Assembly (NCBI GenBank): GCA_045635885.1
Contig: JAZTWO010000055.1
Coordinates: 1 to 5,132 of the forward strand
Reading direction: 5' to 3'
DNA length: 5,132 nucleotides
DNA from: RGIG4608 sp045635885
GTDB lineage: Bacteria; Bacillota; Clostridia; Oscillospirales; CAG-272
Positions 1 through 5,132 of the stretch are shown here, piece by piece. The first letter of the stretch is position 1, and each line of letters begins with the position of its first letter. The notes under the pieces are model-generated. The model had not been told where the DNA came from and did not search any database. It worked only from the letters and a program-made list of their open reading frames with translations. The position numbers and the translations under genes are program-made.

Positions 1-129
1 ACGCGCATTGCGCAAAATTTGTTTACAATAATACGATTAAAAGCTTTTTGCGTGCGGGGTTCCCCGAAGCGATCTTTATGAGCTTTGGGGGTTCGCGCTT
101 CCTTTTCTCGAAAAAGAAGATATTCTTTA
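1..129. other. Non-coding leader region with short palindromes
   Basis: No credible gene is visible here. The stretch contains small dyads: GCGCATTGCGC at 3-13 (symmetrical about the central T) and CGGGGTTCCCCG at 55-66. Further short inverted pairs lie at 66-128. The palindromes and the similarity of the right-hand part to the far end of the window suggest that much of it belongs to a dispersed intergenic repeat. An open frame from a TTG at 85 runs into the reductase gene, but the encoded 29-residue extension is basic, has no counterpart in the enzyme family and lies in the repeat. I found no convincing -35/-10 pair for the downstream gene. Confidence 0.5.
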
Positions 130-162
130 CTTTGTAACTCCTCGATAAATCAAAATTTGAAA
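130..162 (+). repeat. Left copy of a ~33-nt dispersed repeat (inverted relative to 5006-5039)
   Basis: This stretch begins CTTTGTAAC and ends CAAAATTTGAAA. It matches the reverse complement of 5006-5039 at 31 of 33 aligned positions, with one single-base gap. The copy stops just where the Shine-Dalgarno site of the aldo/keto reductase begins. Weaker similarity extends leftwards to about 102: conceptual translation of the two flanks gives related strings ending in a shared LCN. This suggests a longer, diverged repeat unit. Bases 66-128 contain several short inverted pairs (GAAGCG 66-71 with CGCTTC 96-101; AAAGAA 113-118 with TTCTTT 123-128), so the unit may fold as RNA or single-stranded DNA. 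The pairing with the right copy is seen directly. That it belongs to a genome-wide family is inference. Confidence 0.75.
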
Positions 163-165
163 GGA
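160..165 (+). promoter_or_regulatory. Ribosome binding site fixing the aldo/keto reductase start
   Basis: AAAGGA lies six bases before the ATG at 172, which is good Shine-Dalgarno spacing. It supports the ATG at 172 over the in-frame TTG at 85. The site begins at the very end of the left repeat copy, overlapping it by three bases. Confidence 0.75.
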
Positions 166-171
166 ATAAAT

Positions 172-1008
172 ATGATTAAAAACGAATTTATAGTATTAAA
201 TAACGGAGTTAAAATTCCTGCCATAGGATTTGGCACGTGGCAGGTAGCGGACGGAGAAGAGGGATATTCATCCTGTCTTAACGCATTAAAGGCGGGCTAC
301 CGTCACATTGACACGGCATTCGCATACGGAAACGAGAAAAGCGTTGCCCATGCGCTTCGTGATAGCGGACTTTCACGCAAGGAGGTGTTTTTGACTACAA
401 AATTACCTGCGGACATAAAGGATTATGATGGGACCTTGGCGCATTTCGAGGCATCTCTTAAAAATCTTGAAACTGACTATCTCGACCTTTATTTAATTCA
501 CGCTCCATGGCCTTGGAGTGACGTTGGAAGCGACTGCACCGAGGGTAACATTGCAGTTTGGCGAGCAATGATTGACCTTTATAATCAGGGAAAAGTTCGA
601 GCAATTGGTGTTTCAAACTTTCACGTTAATGACATAGAGGCGATAGTTAAAGCCACGGGCTTTGTGCCTGCTGTTAACCAAATCAGATATTTTATTGGAA
701 ACACACAAAACGAAATAACACAATATTGCCAAGCAAACGGAATTTTGATTGAGGCATATTCTCCCCTTGCAACAGGAGCACTTGTTGAGCATGCCGACCT
801 TTCTTCTTTGGCGCAAAAATACGGTGTAACCATTCCACAGCTTTGCATTAGATTTTGCATTGAAAACGGTACTTTGCCGCTTCCAAAATCCGTAAACGAG
901 GCGAGAATAAAGGCAAATCTTGAGGTCGATTTCAAAATCGAAAAAGAAGATATGAATTATTTAAACTCCCTTTATCACATTGGACCAACAAGACCATATA
1001 GAAGTTAA
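172..1008 (+). CDS. Aldo/keto reductase family oxidoreductase
   Basis: Predicted cytosolic NAD(P)H-dependent carbonyl reductase of 278 residues with the usual (beta/alpha)8-barrel length for the family. It opens with the N-terminal signature NNGVKIPAIGFGTWQ (10-24). The catalytic tetrad is visible as Asp47 (GYRHIDTA), Tyr52 (YGNE), Lys77 (TTKLP) and His110 (YLIHAPWPW). GVSNF (146-150) and VNQI (168-171) follow. The cofactor end has LPLPKSVNEARIKANL (235-250), where Lys239, Ser240 and Arg245 match the NADP 2'-phosphate binding pattern. After VNQI the usual E-x-H-P is replaced by RYFIG, so this is a divergent subgroup, and the substrate cannot be named; families with this layout include 2,5-diketo-gluconate and glyoxal reductases. 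The start at 172 is chosen by its Shine-Dalgarno site; the longer reading from TTG 85 is rejected. It is a single-gene unit that converges on the pyrophosphatase gene and ends at a shared terminator. Confidence 0.93.
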   Translation: MIKNEFIVLNNGVKIPAIGFGTWQVADGEEGYSSCLNALKAGYRHIDTAFAYGNEKSVAHALRDSGLSRKEVFLTTKLPADIKDYDGTLAHFEASLKNLETDYLDLYLIHAPWPWSDVGSDCTEGNIAVWRAMIDLYNQGKVRAIGVSNFHVNDIEAIVKATGFVPAVNQIRYFIGNTQNEITQYCQANGILIEAYSPLATGALVEHADLSSLAQKYGVTIPQLCIRFCIENGTLPLPKSVNEARIKANLEVDFKIEKEDMNYLNSLYHIGPTRPYRS

Positions 1009-1010
1009 AT

Positions 1011-1045
1011 AAAAAACGTCGTTTCAAATTGGAACGACGTTTTTT
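1011..1045. terminator. Bidirectional Rho-independent terminator between convergent genes
   Basis: A perfect 13-base inverted repeat (AAAAAACGTCGTT and AACGACGTTTTTT) forms a stem with core CGTCGTT/AACGACG. One wobble and one more C-G pair extend the core, leaving a five-base loop (1026-1030). Six T follow on the plus strand (1040-1045) and six A precede it (1011-1016), so it has a T-tract in both directions. It serves the reductase on the plus strand, whose stop is at 1006-1008. It also serves the pyrophosphatase on the minus strand, whose TAA at 1046-1044 overlaps the tract. Confidence 0.92.
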
Positions 1046-1373
1046 ACATTATAATTTCATATTTAAAGAATTTCTCTTGAAAAATGATTTGCTTTTCAAT
1101 TTCCTCTTTTGAGTAATTGGCATCAATCGGGGCAACAATCCATTTGTCCTCAACGTCATTTAAACGACGAACAATAGCGATAATTTTGCCTTCGAATTCT
1201 TTCAAGGGAACATCAATTCCCAAAATATAAGCATCCTGCTCTTCGCCGTCGGGTGCGATAATGCCCTCAACATATCCATAATTGATCGGATAAATCAAAT
1301 CGTTATATTGTGGATGGCAGCTCCCAAGCGGTCTGTCAACCACAACTCTTACAATTTTGCCTAACATAATCAC
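1044..1373 (-). CDS. Short inorganic pyrophosphatase (family I-like)
   Basis: Predicted cytosolic enzyme hydrolysing pyrophosphate to phosphate, 109 residues from GTG 1373 or 107 from ATG 1367. Family I bacterial enzymes have about 175 residues, so this is a minimal form. Conserved parts are VDRPLGS (12-18), YPINYGYVEG (28-37), the metal-site block DGEEQD (42-47) and NDVEDK (72-77) before the IVAP strand. In the usual D-x-D-x-x-D metal motif the middle acidic residue is Glu44. The N-terminal region carrying a Glu and a Lys/Glu pair in full-length enzymes is absent, so activity is likely but not proved. The GTG start overlaps the rodA stop as GTGA, and AGAAGG lies about ten bases upstream of it. 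The ATG two codons later gives the MLGK opening I expect in homologues, so the exact start is uncertain. It is probably translated by coupling to rodA. Confidence 0.85.
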   Translation of the reverse strand: MIMLGKIVRVVVDRPLGSCHPQYNDLIYPINYGYVEGIIAPDGEEQDAYILGIDVPLKEFEGKIIAIVRRLNDVEDKWIVAPIDANYSKEEIEKQIIFQEKFFKYEIIM

Positions 1374-2527
1374 TTTTTAAGTGCCTTCTTTTTGCGTTTA
1401 ACGCCTTTGCCGTGGGCACTGATTGCGTGAACAAATCCCATGGAAAGATAAAGGGCGAGCATTGAACTACCACCGTAGCTCATAAACGGAAGGGTAATAC
1501 CGATAACGGGGAACATAGCAAGGCACATTCCGATATTCATAACTGACTGAACAATGAACATTCCTGCAATGCCGACGCAAATCAACGAGCCGAAATAGTT
1601 TTTGCTGTGCTTGGCAATTCGCAAAATTCTCGTTATCAACATAATCAAAATCAAAAGAAATACAACTGCGCCCACAAATCCAAACATTTCGCAATAGGTT
1701 GAGAAAATGAAGTCCGTGTGTGAGGCGGGCAAGATTTCGTAATAACCGCCCGAATTTATTCCTCGACCAAAAATTCCGCCTGCGCTAACTGCGTCAAGTG
1801 AGAGCAGGGCTTGGAATCCATAGCCGGAGGGGTCAAGCTCCGGTTGAAATCCCACAAGTATTCGCATTTGCTGATAGGTTGAAAGAAGGGGCCAAAGGAA
1901 TGGGAATGCAACGCATACCGTTGCGGCTGCCCCCACAAAATACCAAATGCTAAGACCTGCAAAGGCAAGCATTATGGCAATAATTCCAACGTAAACAAGG
2001 GTTACACCAAGGTCACCCGAAAGCAAAATCAAACCGACAATCGACCCTGCGTGAATTGCTAGTCTTAAAAGCGTTTTAGGTTTGTTAAGAGTGGTCTTAA
2101 CCATTGAAATATGCTTTGAAAAACTGATTATAAAAGCAATTTTAACAAATTCAGAGGGCTGAATTTGAAAGCTCCTGCTTCCTATTTTAATAATGGTGAG
2201 CCAGCTTTTGTTGCTTGTTTCAGTACCGTTTGCGCCCGTATCGCCAATGACCAAGGTTATGCCAAGAAGGGCAATCGAAACCACCCAAAGAAGCACCCAA
2301 TATCGCTCAACAAAAAGTCGATAGTCGATATTAACAATTACAATTATGGCACAAAATCCAACAATCGTCATTGCCAATTGCATAACGAGTTTGCTGTTAC
2401 CAAAATTCTCTCTTGCGCCAAAAATTGTGACAAGACTCATCAAAGTTATCATCATTGAAAAGAGAAGAACGGGCTTGTCAAATCTCAAAAATGAATTTTT
2501 GATATATTTAATTATTGAATCGAACAT
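1370..2527 (-). CDS. rodA: RodA, SEDS-family peptidoglycan glycosyltransferase
   Basis: Integral membrane protein of 385 residues with about ten hydrophobic segments. SEDS proteins polymerise lipid II into glycan strands, and RodA works in cell elongation with a partner class B penicillin-binding protein. Visible hallmarks are the external loop with KSWL (Trp109), QPSEF (123-127), GDLGV (171-175; many RodA proteins have PDLGT), a long periplasmic or external loop (about 215-270), and HTDFIF (270-275). Asp272 in HTDFIF is, by my alignment from memory, the essential catalytic Asp. Then comes the family signature PVIGITLPFMSYGGSS (340-355). The C-terminus is a basic cytoplasmic tail rich in Lys. 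RodA is preferred over FtsW because of its HTDFIF context, its overall length and the absence of a long C-terminal extension, but the two are close relatives. The ATG has a strong Shine-Dalgarno site (AAAGGAG, 2537-2543). It lies 62 bases downstream of proS and overlaps the pyrophosphatase gene by four bases. No partner PBP lies in the window. Confidence 0.93.
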   Translation of the reverse strand: MFDSIIKYIKNSFLRFDKPVLLFSMMITLMSLVTIFGARENFGNSKLVMQLAMTIVGFCAIIVIVNIDYRLFVERYWVLLWVVSIALLGITLVIGDTGANGTETSNKSWLTIIKIGSRSFQIQPSEFVKIAFIISFSKHISMVKTTLNKPKTLLRLAIHAGSIVGLILLSGDLGVTLVYVGIIAIMLAFAGLSIWYFVGAAATVCVAFPFLWPLLSTYQQMRILVGFQPELDPSGYGFQALLSLDAVSAGGIFGRGINSGGYYEILPASHTDFIFSTYCEMFGFVGAVVFLLILIMLITRILRIAKHSKNYFGSLICVGIAGMFIVQSVMNIGMCLAMFPVIGITLPFMSYGGSSMLALYLSMGFVHAISAHGKGVKRKKKALKK

Positions 2528-2536
2528 TTGTCACTT

Positions 2537-2543
2537 CTCCTTT
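2537..2543 (-). promoter_or_regulatory. Strong ribosome binding site of rodA
   Basis: On the minus strand AAAGGAG lies nine bases before the ATG at 2527-2525. It confirms the rodA start. No -35/-10 pair was found between proS and rodA, so rodA is probably read from the proS promoter. Confidence 0.8.
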
Positions 2544-2553
2544 CTGTAATATA

Positions 2554-2577
2554 AGGGAGTCCTTTTTGGGACTCCCT
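2554..2577 (-). terminator. Hairpin between proS and rodA, terminator-like but with a poor T-tract
   Basis: AGGGAGTCC and GGACTCCCT form a perfect nine-base-pair stem around a six-base loop (2563-2568). On the minus strand it follows the proS stop by 12 bases. It is followed by TATATTACAG, not a clean run of T. It may act as a partial terminator that lowers rodA expression relative to proS, or as an RNA-stabilising or processing hairpin. The rodA Shine-Dalgarno site starts ten bases after the stem. Confidence 0.55.
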
Positions 2578-2589
2578 ATTAGATACAAA

Positions 2590-4029
2590 TTAATACTGGC
2601 GACCCCAAACAACCATGTGTTTAGCGGGCTTACCACAGCAAGCGCACACGTCAGAGAGTTTTTCTTCATTAAAGGGAATGCAACGTGACTTAACGCCGCC
2701 TGTAACGTCTTTGATTTTATCTTCGCATTCAACTTCGCCACACCACATAGCTTTAATATAGCCGGGCTTGTTTTCTGCAATATCAACAAATTCTTCAAAG
2801 TTCAAAGCAACGTGAGTTTTTTCGTTGAGGTTCTTAAGAACTCTTTCACAAAGCTCGTTGTGAACCTGATTAAGCATTGCTTCAACTTCTTCCATAACGT
2901 TGTCAAGAGAAACGAATTTCTTTTCTCTTGTTACACGGCTAACAAGCACGCAAGAGTTGTTTTCAATGTCCTTAGGTCCAATTTCAAGACGAACGGGAAC
3001 ACCCTTCATCTCATATTGGCTAAACTTCCAACCTGTAGATTGATCGCTGTCGTCGAGTTTAACACGGAACTTTTTAGCAAGCTGACGCTTAAGCTCATCA
3101 GCTCTTTCAAGAACGCCTTCCTTATGTTGAGCAACGGGGATAATAGCGAGCTGAATGGGAGCAATTGCAGGGGGGAGGATAAGACCGTTATCGTCACCGT
3201 GAGTCATAATGATTGCGCCAATCATACGAGTGGAAACACCCCAAGATGTTTGGTGGGGATATTTAACTGTGTTATCTCTACCTGCGAAAGTGATATCGAA
3301 TGCCTTTGCAAAACCGTCACCGAAATAGTGAGTTGTACCACCCTGAAGGGCAACACCGTTGTGCATCATGGGTTCGATTGTATAAGTTTCTTCTGCGCCT
3401 GCAAACTTTTCCTTGTCAGTTTTTCTACCTGTAATAGCAGGAATTGCAAGTGAGTCACGATAGAAATCCTCATAAACTTTAAGCATTGTGAGTGTTTCAT
3501 TTCTTGCCTCTTCTGCAGTTTCATGCATTGTGTGACCTTCCTGCCACAAGAATTCACTTGTTCTAAGGAAGGGGCGAGTTGTCTTTTCCCAACGAACAAC
3601 CGAGCACCACTGATTATAGAGCTTGGGGAGGTCACGATAGGAGTGAATAACGTTTTTAAAATGCTCGCAGAAAAGAGTTTCAGATGTGGGGCGAACGCAA
3701 AGCTTTTCGGTGAGCTTGTTTTGACCGCCAATTGTAACCCAAGCGCATTCGGGAGCAAAGCCCTCAACGTGATCCTTTTCTCTTTGCAAAAGGGATTCGG
3801 GAATAAACATGGGCATGTATACGTTTTCGTGACCAAGCTCTTTAAAACGAGCATCAAGGTCCTTTTGTATGTTTTCCCAGATTGCATAGCCATAGGGGCG
3901 GAAAATCATGCATCCCTTAACGCTTGAATAATCCATAAGCTCTGCTTTTTTGCACACGTCGGTGTACCACTGGGTGAAATCGACATCCATGGATGTAATT
4001 TGTTCAACTAATTTTTTGTCTTTTGCCAT
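2590..4029 (-). CDS. proS: Prolyl-tRNA synthetase, type 3 (short, eukaryote/archaeon-like)
   Basis: Cytosolic class II aminoacyl-tRNA synthetase of 479 residues that activates proline and charges tRNA-Pro. Visible parts: RPTSE (113-117); motif 2 around RWEKTTRPFLRTSEFLWQEG (146-165); the GGTTHYFGDGFAKAFDI block (230-246); and motif 3 beginning GVSTRMIGAI (264-273) and running to LPPAIAP. These are followed by the anticodon-binding domain with KGVPVRLEIGPKDI (342-355). The C-terminal domain has Cys430, Cys435, Cys450 and a CACC cluster (462-465), which fits the zinc-binding domain of this type, and the protein ends in the expected Tyr. Only about 100 residues separate motifs 2 and 3, so the editing insertion found in the longer bacterial type 1 enzyme is absent. 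Clearance of Ala-tRNA-Pro would need a separate protein. The ATG at 4029 has only a weak Shine-Dalgarno site (GAGAA close to the start). The gene is first in the proS-rodA-pyrophosphatase cluster. Confidence 0.97.
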   Translation of the reverse strand: MAKDKKLVEQITSMDVDFTQWYTDVCKKAELMDYSSVKGCMIFRPYGYAIWENIQKDLDARFKELGHENVYMPMFIPESLLQREKDHVEGFAPECAWVTIGGQNKLTEKLCVRPTSETLFCEHFKNVIHSYRDLPKLYNQWCSVVRWEKTTRPFLRTSEFLWQEGHTMHETAEEARNETLTMLKVYEDFYRDSLAIPAITGRKTDKEKFAGAEETYTIEPMMHNGVALQGGTTHYFGDGFAKAFDITFAGRDNTVKYPHQTSWGVSTRMIGAIIMTHGDDNGLILPPAIAPIQLAIIPVAQHKEGVLERADELKRQLAKKFRVKLDDSDQSTGWKFSQYEMKGVPVRLEIGPKDIENNSCVLVSRVTREKKFVSLDNVMEEVEAMLNQVHNELCERVLKNLNEKTHVALNFEEFVDIAENKPGYIKAMWCGEVECEDKIKDVTGGVKSRCIPFNEEKLSDVCACCGKPAKHMVVWGRQY

Positions 4030-4043
4030 TTCTCAATGTCTTT

Positions 4044-4113
4044 GACCTTATAACCACTATAAAGTCGGGAAGTTTTGGATTGAATTTACCCATTCGGGCA
4101 GGACAAAACTCCC
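4044..4113 (-). promoter_or_regulatory. Structured 5' leader of proS with two consecutive hairpins
   Basis: In minus-strand order, the first hairpin pairs GGGAGTTTTG (4113-4104) with CAAAACTTCCC (4077-4067), with one bulged base. It encloses a small CCC-GAAT-GGG hairpin (4098-4089). The second immediately follows: GACTTTATA (4066-4058) pairs with TATAAGGTC (4052-4044) with one wobble and a five-base loop. The second ends 14 bases before the proS ATG, close to its weak Shine-Dalgarno site. No run of T follows either hairpin, so a classic transcription attenuator is not supported. There is no T-box sequence or 3' T-box-type terminator, and the leader is too short for one. The role is unknown; control of translation or RNA stability is possible. 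Confidence 0.5.
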
Positions 4114-4165
4114 TAAAAAACGGTAAAATGTGAATAAAGCGCACAATTACCTATCATAATATAAA

Positions 4166-4194
4166 ATAATAGCACATTTTTTATATTTTGTCAA
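4166..4194 (-). promoter_or_regulatory. Sigma-70/SigA-type promoter for proS
   Basis: On the minus strand TTGACA (4194-4189) is followed by a 17-base spacer and TATTAT (4171-4166). TGC immediately before the -10 box gives an extended -10 motif. The -35 box is perfect, and the -10 box differs from consensus at one base. The transcription start should lie near 4159, giving proS a leader of about 130 nt. The element lies just upstream of the Shine-Dalgarno site of the divergent glycosyltransferase gene, so the two genes' control regions interlock. Confidence 0.85.
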
Positions 4195-4195
4195 C

Positions 4196-4200
4196 GGGAG
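4196..4200 (+). promoter_or_regulatory. Ribosome binding site of the glycosyltransferase gene
   Basis: GGGAG lies nine bases before the ATG at 4210. It supports that start. It lies one base away from the -35 box of the opposing proS promoter. Confidence 0.7.
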
Positions 4201-4209
4201 AAACGTTTT

Positions 4210-4977
4210 ATGTTAAAAAAATACGTTAATTTATTTGGACTCAAAATTGACGATATTTCGCTTTTGCGTGCAACCACACTTGCAAGAACGAGTTTGAGGG
4301 GTGGCGAGGGCAGGATATTTTTCACTCCAAACCTTGAAATGCTTGAAATGGCACGAAAGAATGGCGAAATAAGAGATTTGTTAAATTCCGCTTCAGTCTT
4401 GCTTCCTGACGGAGAGGGAGTTTTGCTCACGTCTCGACTGATGAAAACTCCAATTAAAAACAAGGTGGCAGGTATTGATTTTGGCGAATCGCTTATGGAT
4501 TTGGCACAAAAAGAGGGGAAAAGTGTTTTCTTGCTCGGCTCTAAATTGGGAGTGGCAAAAAAAGCCGCAAAAAATCTCTTAATTAAATATCCGAATCTTA
4601 AAATTTGTGGAATTCATAGTGGCTATTTTCAAGCTGAAGCAGAATGTGAAATTGTTAGTAAAATCAAGTGGGCAAATCCTGACATTTTGATTGTCTGCAT
4701 GGGCTTTCCAAGGCAAGAAAAATTCGTTGTTAAGCACAAATCCGAATTTGAGTCAATTAAGGTTGTTGCCTGCCTTGGCGGTGCGCTTGATATTTGGTCG
4801 GGAAGAAAAAAGCGAGCACCAAAATTTATCAGGAATGCACACCTCGAATGGCTCTGGCGCACCGCCATCGAGCCCAAACGTGTACGCCGCCTCTTTGCCT
4901 CTTGTCCAACCCTTTGCCTCGCCCTTGGATATAAATTTCAAAAAATAGTTGACGATAAAAGAATTAAAGCAAAATAG
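4210..4977 (+). CDS. WecG/TagA/CpsF family glycosyltransferase (GT26)
   Basis: Enzyme of 255 residues, the usual size of the family, that transfers a sugar from a nucleotide-sugar to an undecaprenyl-PP-linked sugar at the inner face of the membrane. In TagA this is ManNAc in the wall teichoic acid linkage unit; in WecG it is ManNAcA in enterobacterial common antigen; other members build capsule or exopolysaccharide. Motifs in order: FTPNLEML (38-45), LLPDGEGV (64-71) with the proposed catalytic Asp67, GIDF (88-91), FLLGS (107-111), HSGYF (136-140), PDILIVCMGFPRQEKF (157-172), and GGALDIWSGRKKRAP (190-204) followed by LEWLWR (212-217). A basic C-terminal part (EPKRVRRL, 221-228) fits the region thought to contact the membrane. 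There is no signal peptide or transmembrane segment. The acceptor cannot be told, as no other polysaccharide or teichoic acid genes lie nearby, so no gene symbol is given. No clear promoter or terminator of its own was found. The last part has different base composition (see findings). Confidence 0.94.
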   Translation: MLKKYVNLFGLKIDDISLLRATTLARTSLRGGEGRIFFTPNLEMLEMARKNGEIRDLLNSASVLLPDGEGVLLTSRLMKTPIKNKVAGIDFGESLMDLAQKEGKSVFLLGSKLGVAKKAAKNLLIKYPNLKICGIHSGYFQAEAECEIVSKIKWANPDILIVCMGFPRQEKFVVKHKSEFESIKVVACLGGALDIWSGRKKRAPKFIRNAHLEWLWRTAIEPKRVRRLFASCPTLCLALGYKFQKIVDDKRIKAK

Positions 4978-5132
4978 CGCGCATATATTTTATTAGATTT
5001 TTGTATTTCAAATTTTGATTTGTCGGGGAAGTTACAAAGATAAAAAGGTCGCTTTTGAAAAAGCTCCGCAAAACTTTTTTATCGCTTTGGTTTGCACTGA
5101 CTCGACGTAAATTTTCGATAAAACACGAGTGT
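4978..5132. other. Non-coding right end of the window
   Basis: No gene is visible. Besides the repeat copy, the stretch has a GCGCGC hexamer directly after the glycosyltransferase stop. It also has a weak AT-rich inverted pair AAAAAG (5058-5063) with CTTTTT (5074-5079) ahead of one more T. This is too weak to call a terminator. A short pair ACTCG (5100-5104) and CGAGT (5126-5130) lies at the edge. Confidence 0.45.
5006..5039 (-). repeat. Right copy of the ~33-nt dispersed repeat (inverted)
   Basis: Read on the minus strand this is CTTTGTAAC to CAAAATTTGAAA. It differs from the copy at 130-162 by two substitutions (both C/T) and one extra base. It lies 28 bases after the glycosyltransferase stop. 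Looser similarity continues into 5040-5090 (an AAGCGAT motif, a GAGCTTT motif and a related conceptual peptide), so the actual unit may be about 100 bases long. The two copies are in opposite orientation, about 4.8 kb apart, and bracket all five genes. Confidence 0.75.

Noticed and set aside
613..935. Minus-strand frames inside the aldo/keto reductase gene
   Set aside because: They are antisense to a gene with an intact catalytic tetrad and show no motifs of their own.
2165..2549. Plus-strand open frames opposite the N-terminal part of rodA
   Set aside because: They are antisense to a well-supported membrane protein gene and their composition fits a shadow of it.
2812..3453. 213-codon open frame on the plus strand opposite proS
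   Set aside because: It lies wholly antisense to the certain proS gene, has no recognisable domain or Shine-Dalgarno support, and is explained by proS codon bias.
3366..3927. Further long open frames overlapping proS (minus 3366-3893 and plus 3523-3927)
   Set aside because: Both are shadows of proS in other frames, with no family features.
4030..4159. T-box riboswitch upstream of proS
   Set aside because: The leader is too short, no T-box core sequence is present, and neither hairpin is followed by a T-run.
5058..5080. Possible terminator for the glycosyltransferase gene
   Set aside because: The stem is six base pairs of almost only A-T and lies about 80 bases after the stop, so it is not convincing.
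1..5132. Defence island, toxin-antitoxin pair, CRISPR array, insertion sequence or tRNA
   Set aside because: No regularly spaced direct repeats, transposase, cloverleaf or small gene pair was seen. The inverted repeats enclose only housekeeping-type genes with no transposase or recombinase.

Overview
The window is AT-rich bacterial DNA that looks like a chromosomal segment of an uncultured, low-GC Firmicutes-type (Clostridia-like) bacterium. The grounds for this are the short type 3 prolyl-tRNA synthetase, a roughly 107-residue mini inorganic pyrophosphatase of a kind I associate with Clostridia, a RodA-type SEDS protein, a WecG/TagA/CpsF glycosyltransferase, purine-rich Shine-Dalgarno sites and AT-rich codon use. 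Assignment below phylum level is not possible from this sequence.

Layout from left to right. Positions 1-171 are non-coding and carry one copy of a repeat. An aldo/keto reductase gene lies on the plus strand (172-1008). It converges on a minus-strand cluster, and both sides share a symmetrical terminator at 1011-1045. The minus-strand cluster, in transcription order, is proS (4029-2590), rodA (2527-1370) and a mini-pyrophosphatase gene (1373-1044). rodA and the pyrophosphatase gene overlap by four bases, so they are probably translationally coupled. A terminator-like hairpin lies between proS and rodA. proS has a near-consensus promoter at 4166-4194 and a leader of about 130 nt that can fold into two consecutive hairpins. 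Diverging from proS on the plus strand is a GT26-family (WecG/TagA/CpsF) glycosyltransferase gene (4210-4977). The last 155 bases hold a second, inverted copy of the repeat seen at the left end.

The genes are mainly housekeeping: proline charging, elongation-type peptidoglycan polymerisation, pyrophosphate removal and a cell-envelope glycosyl transfer, plus one general NAD(P)H-dependent reductase. The two envelope genes (rodA and the glycosyltransferase) lie on opposite sides of proS.

I see no defence system, mobile element, CRISPR array, tRNA or rRNA. The observations most worth following up are the inverted repeat pair near the two ends of the window, the structured proS leader, and the divergent promoter arrangement between proS and the glycosyltransferase. 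Nothing here amounts to a clearly new multi-gene system.
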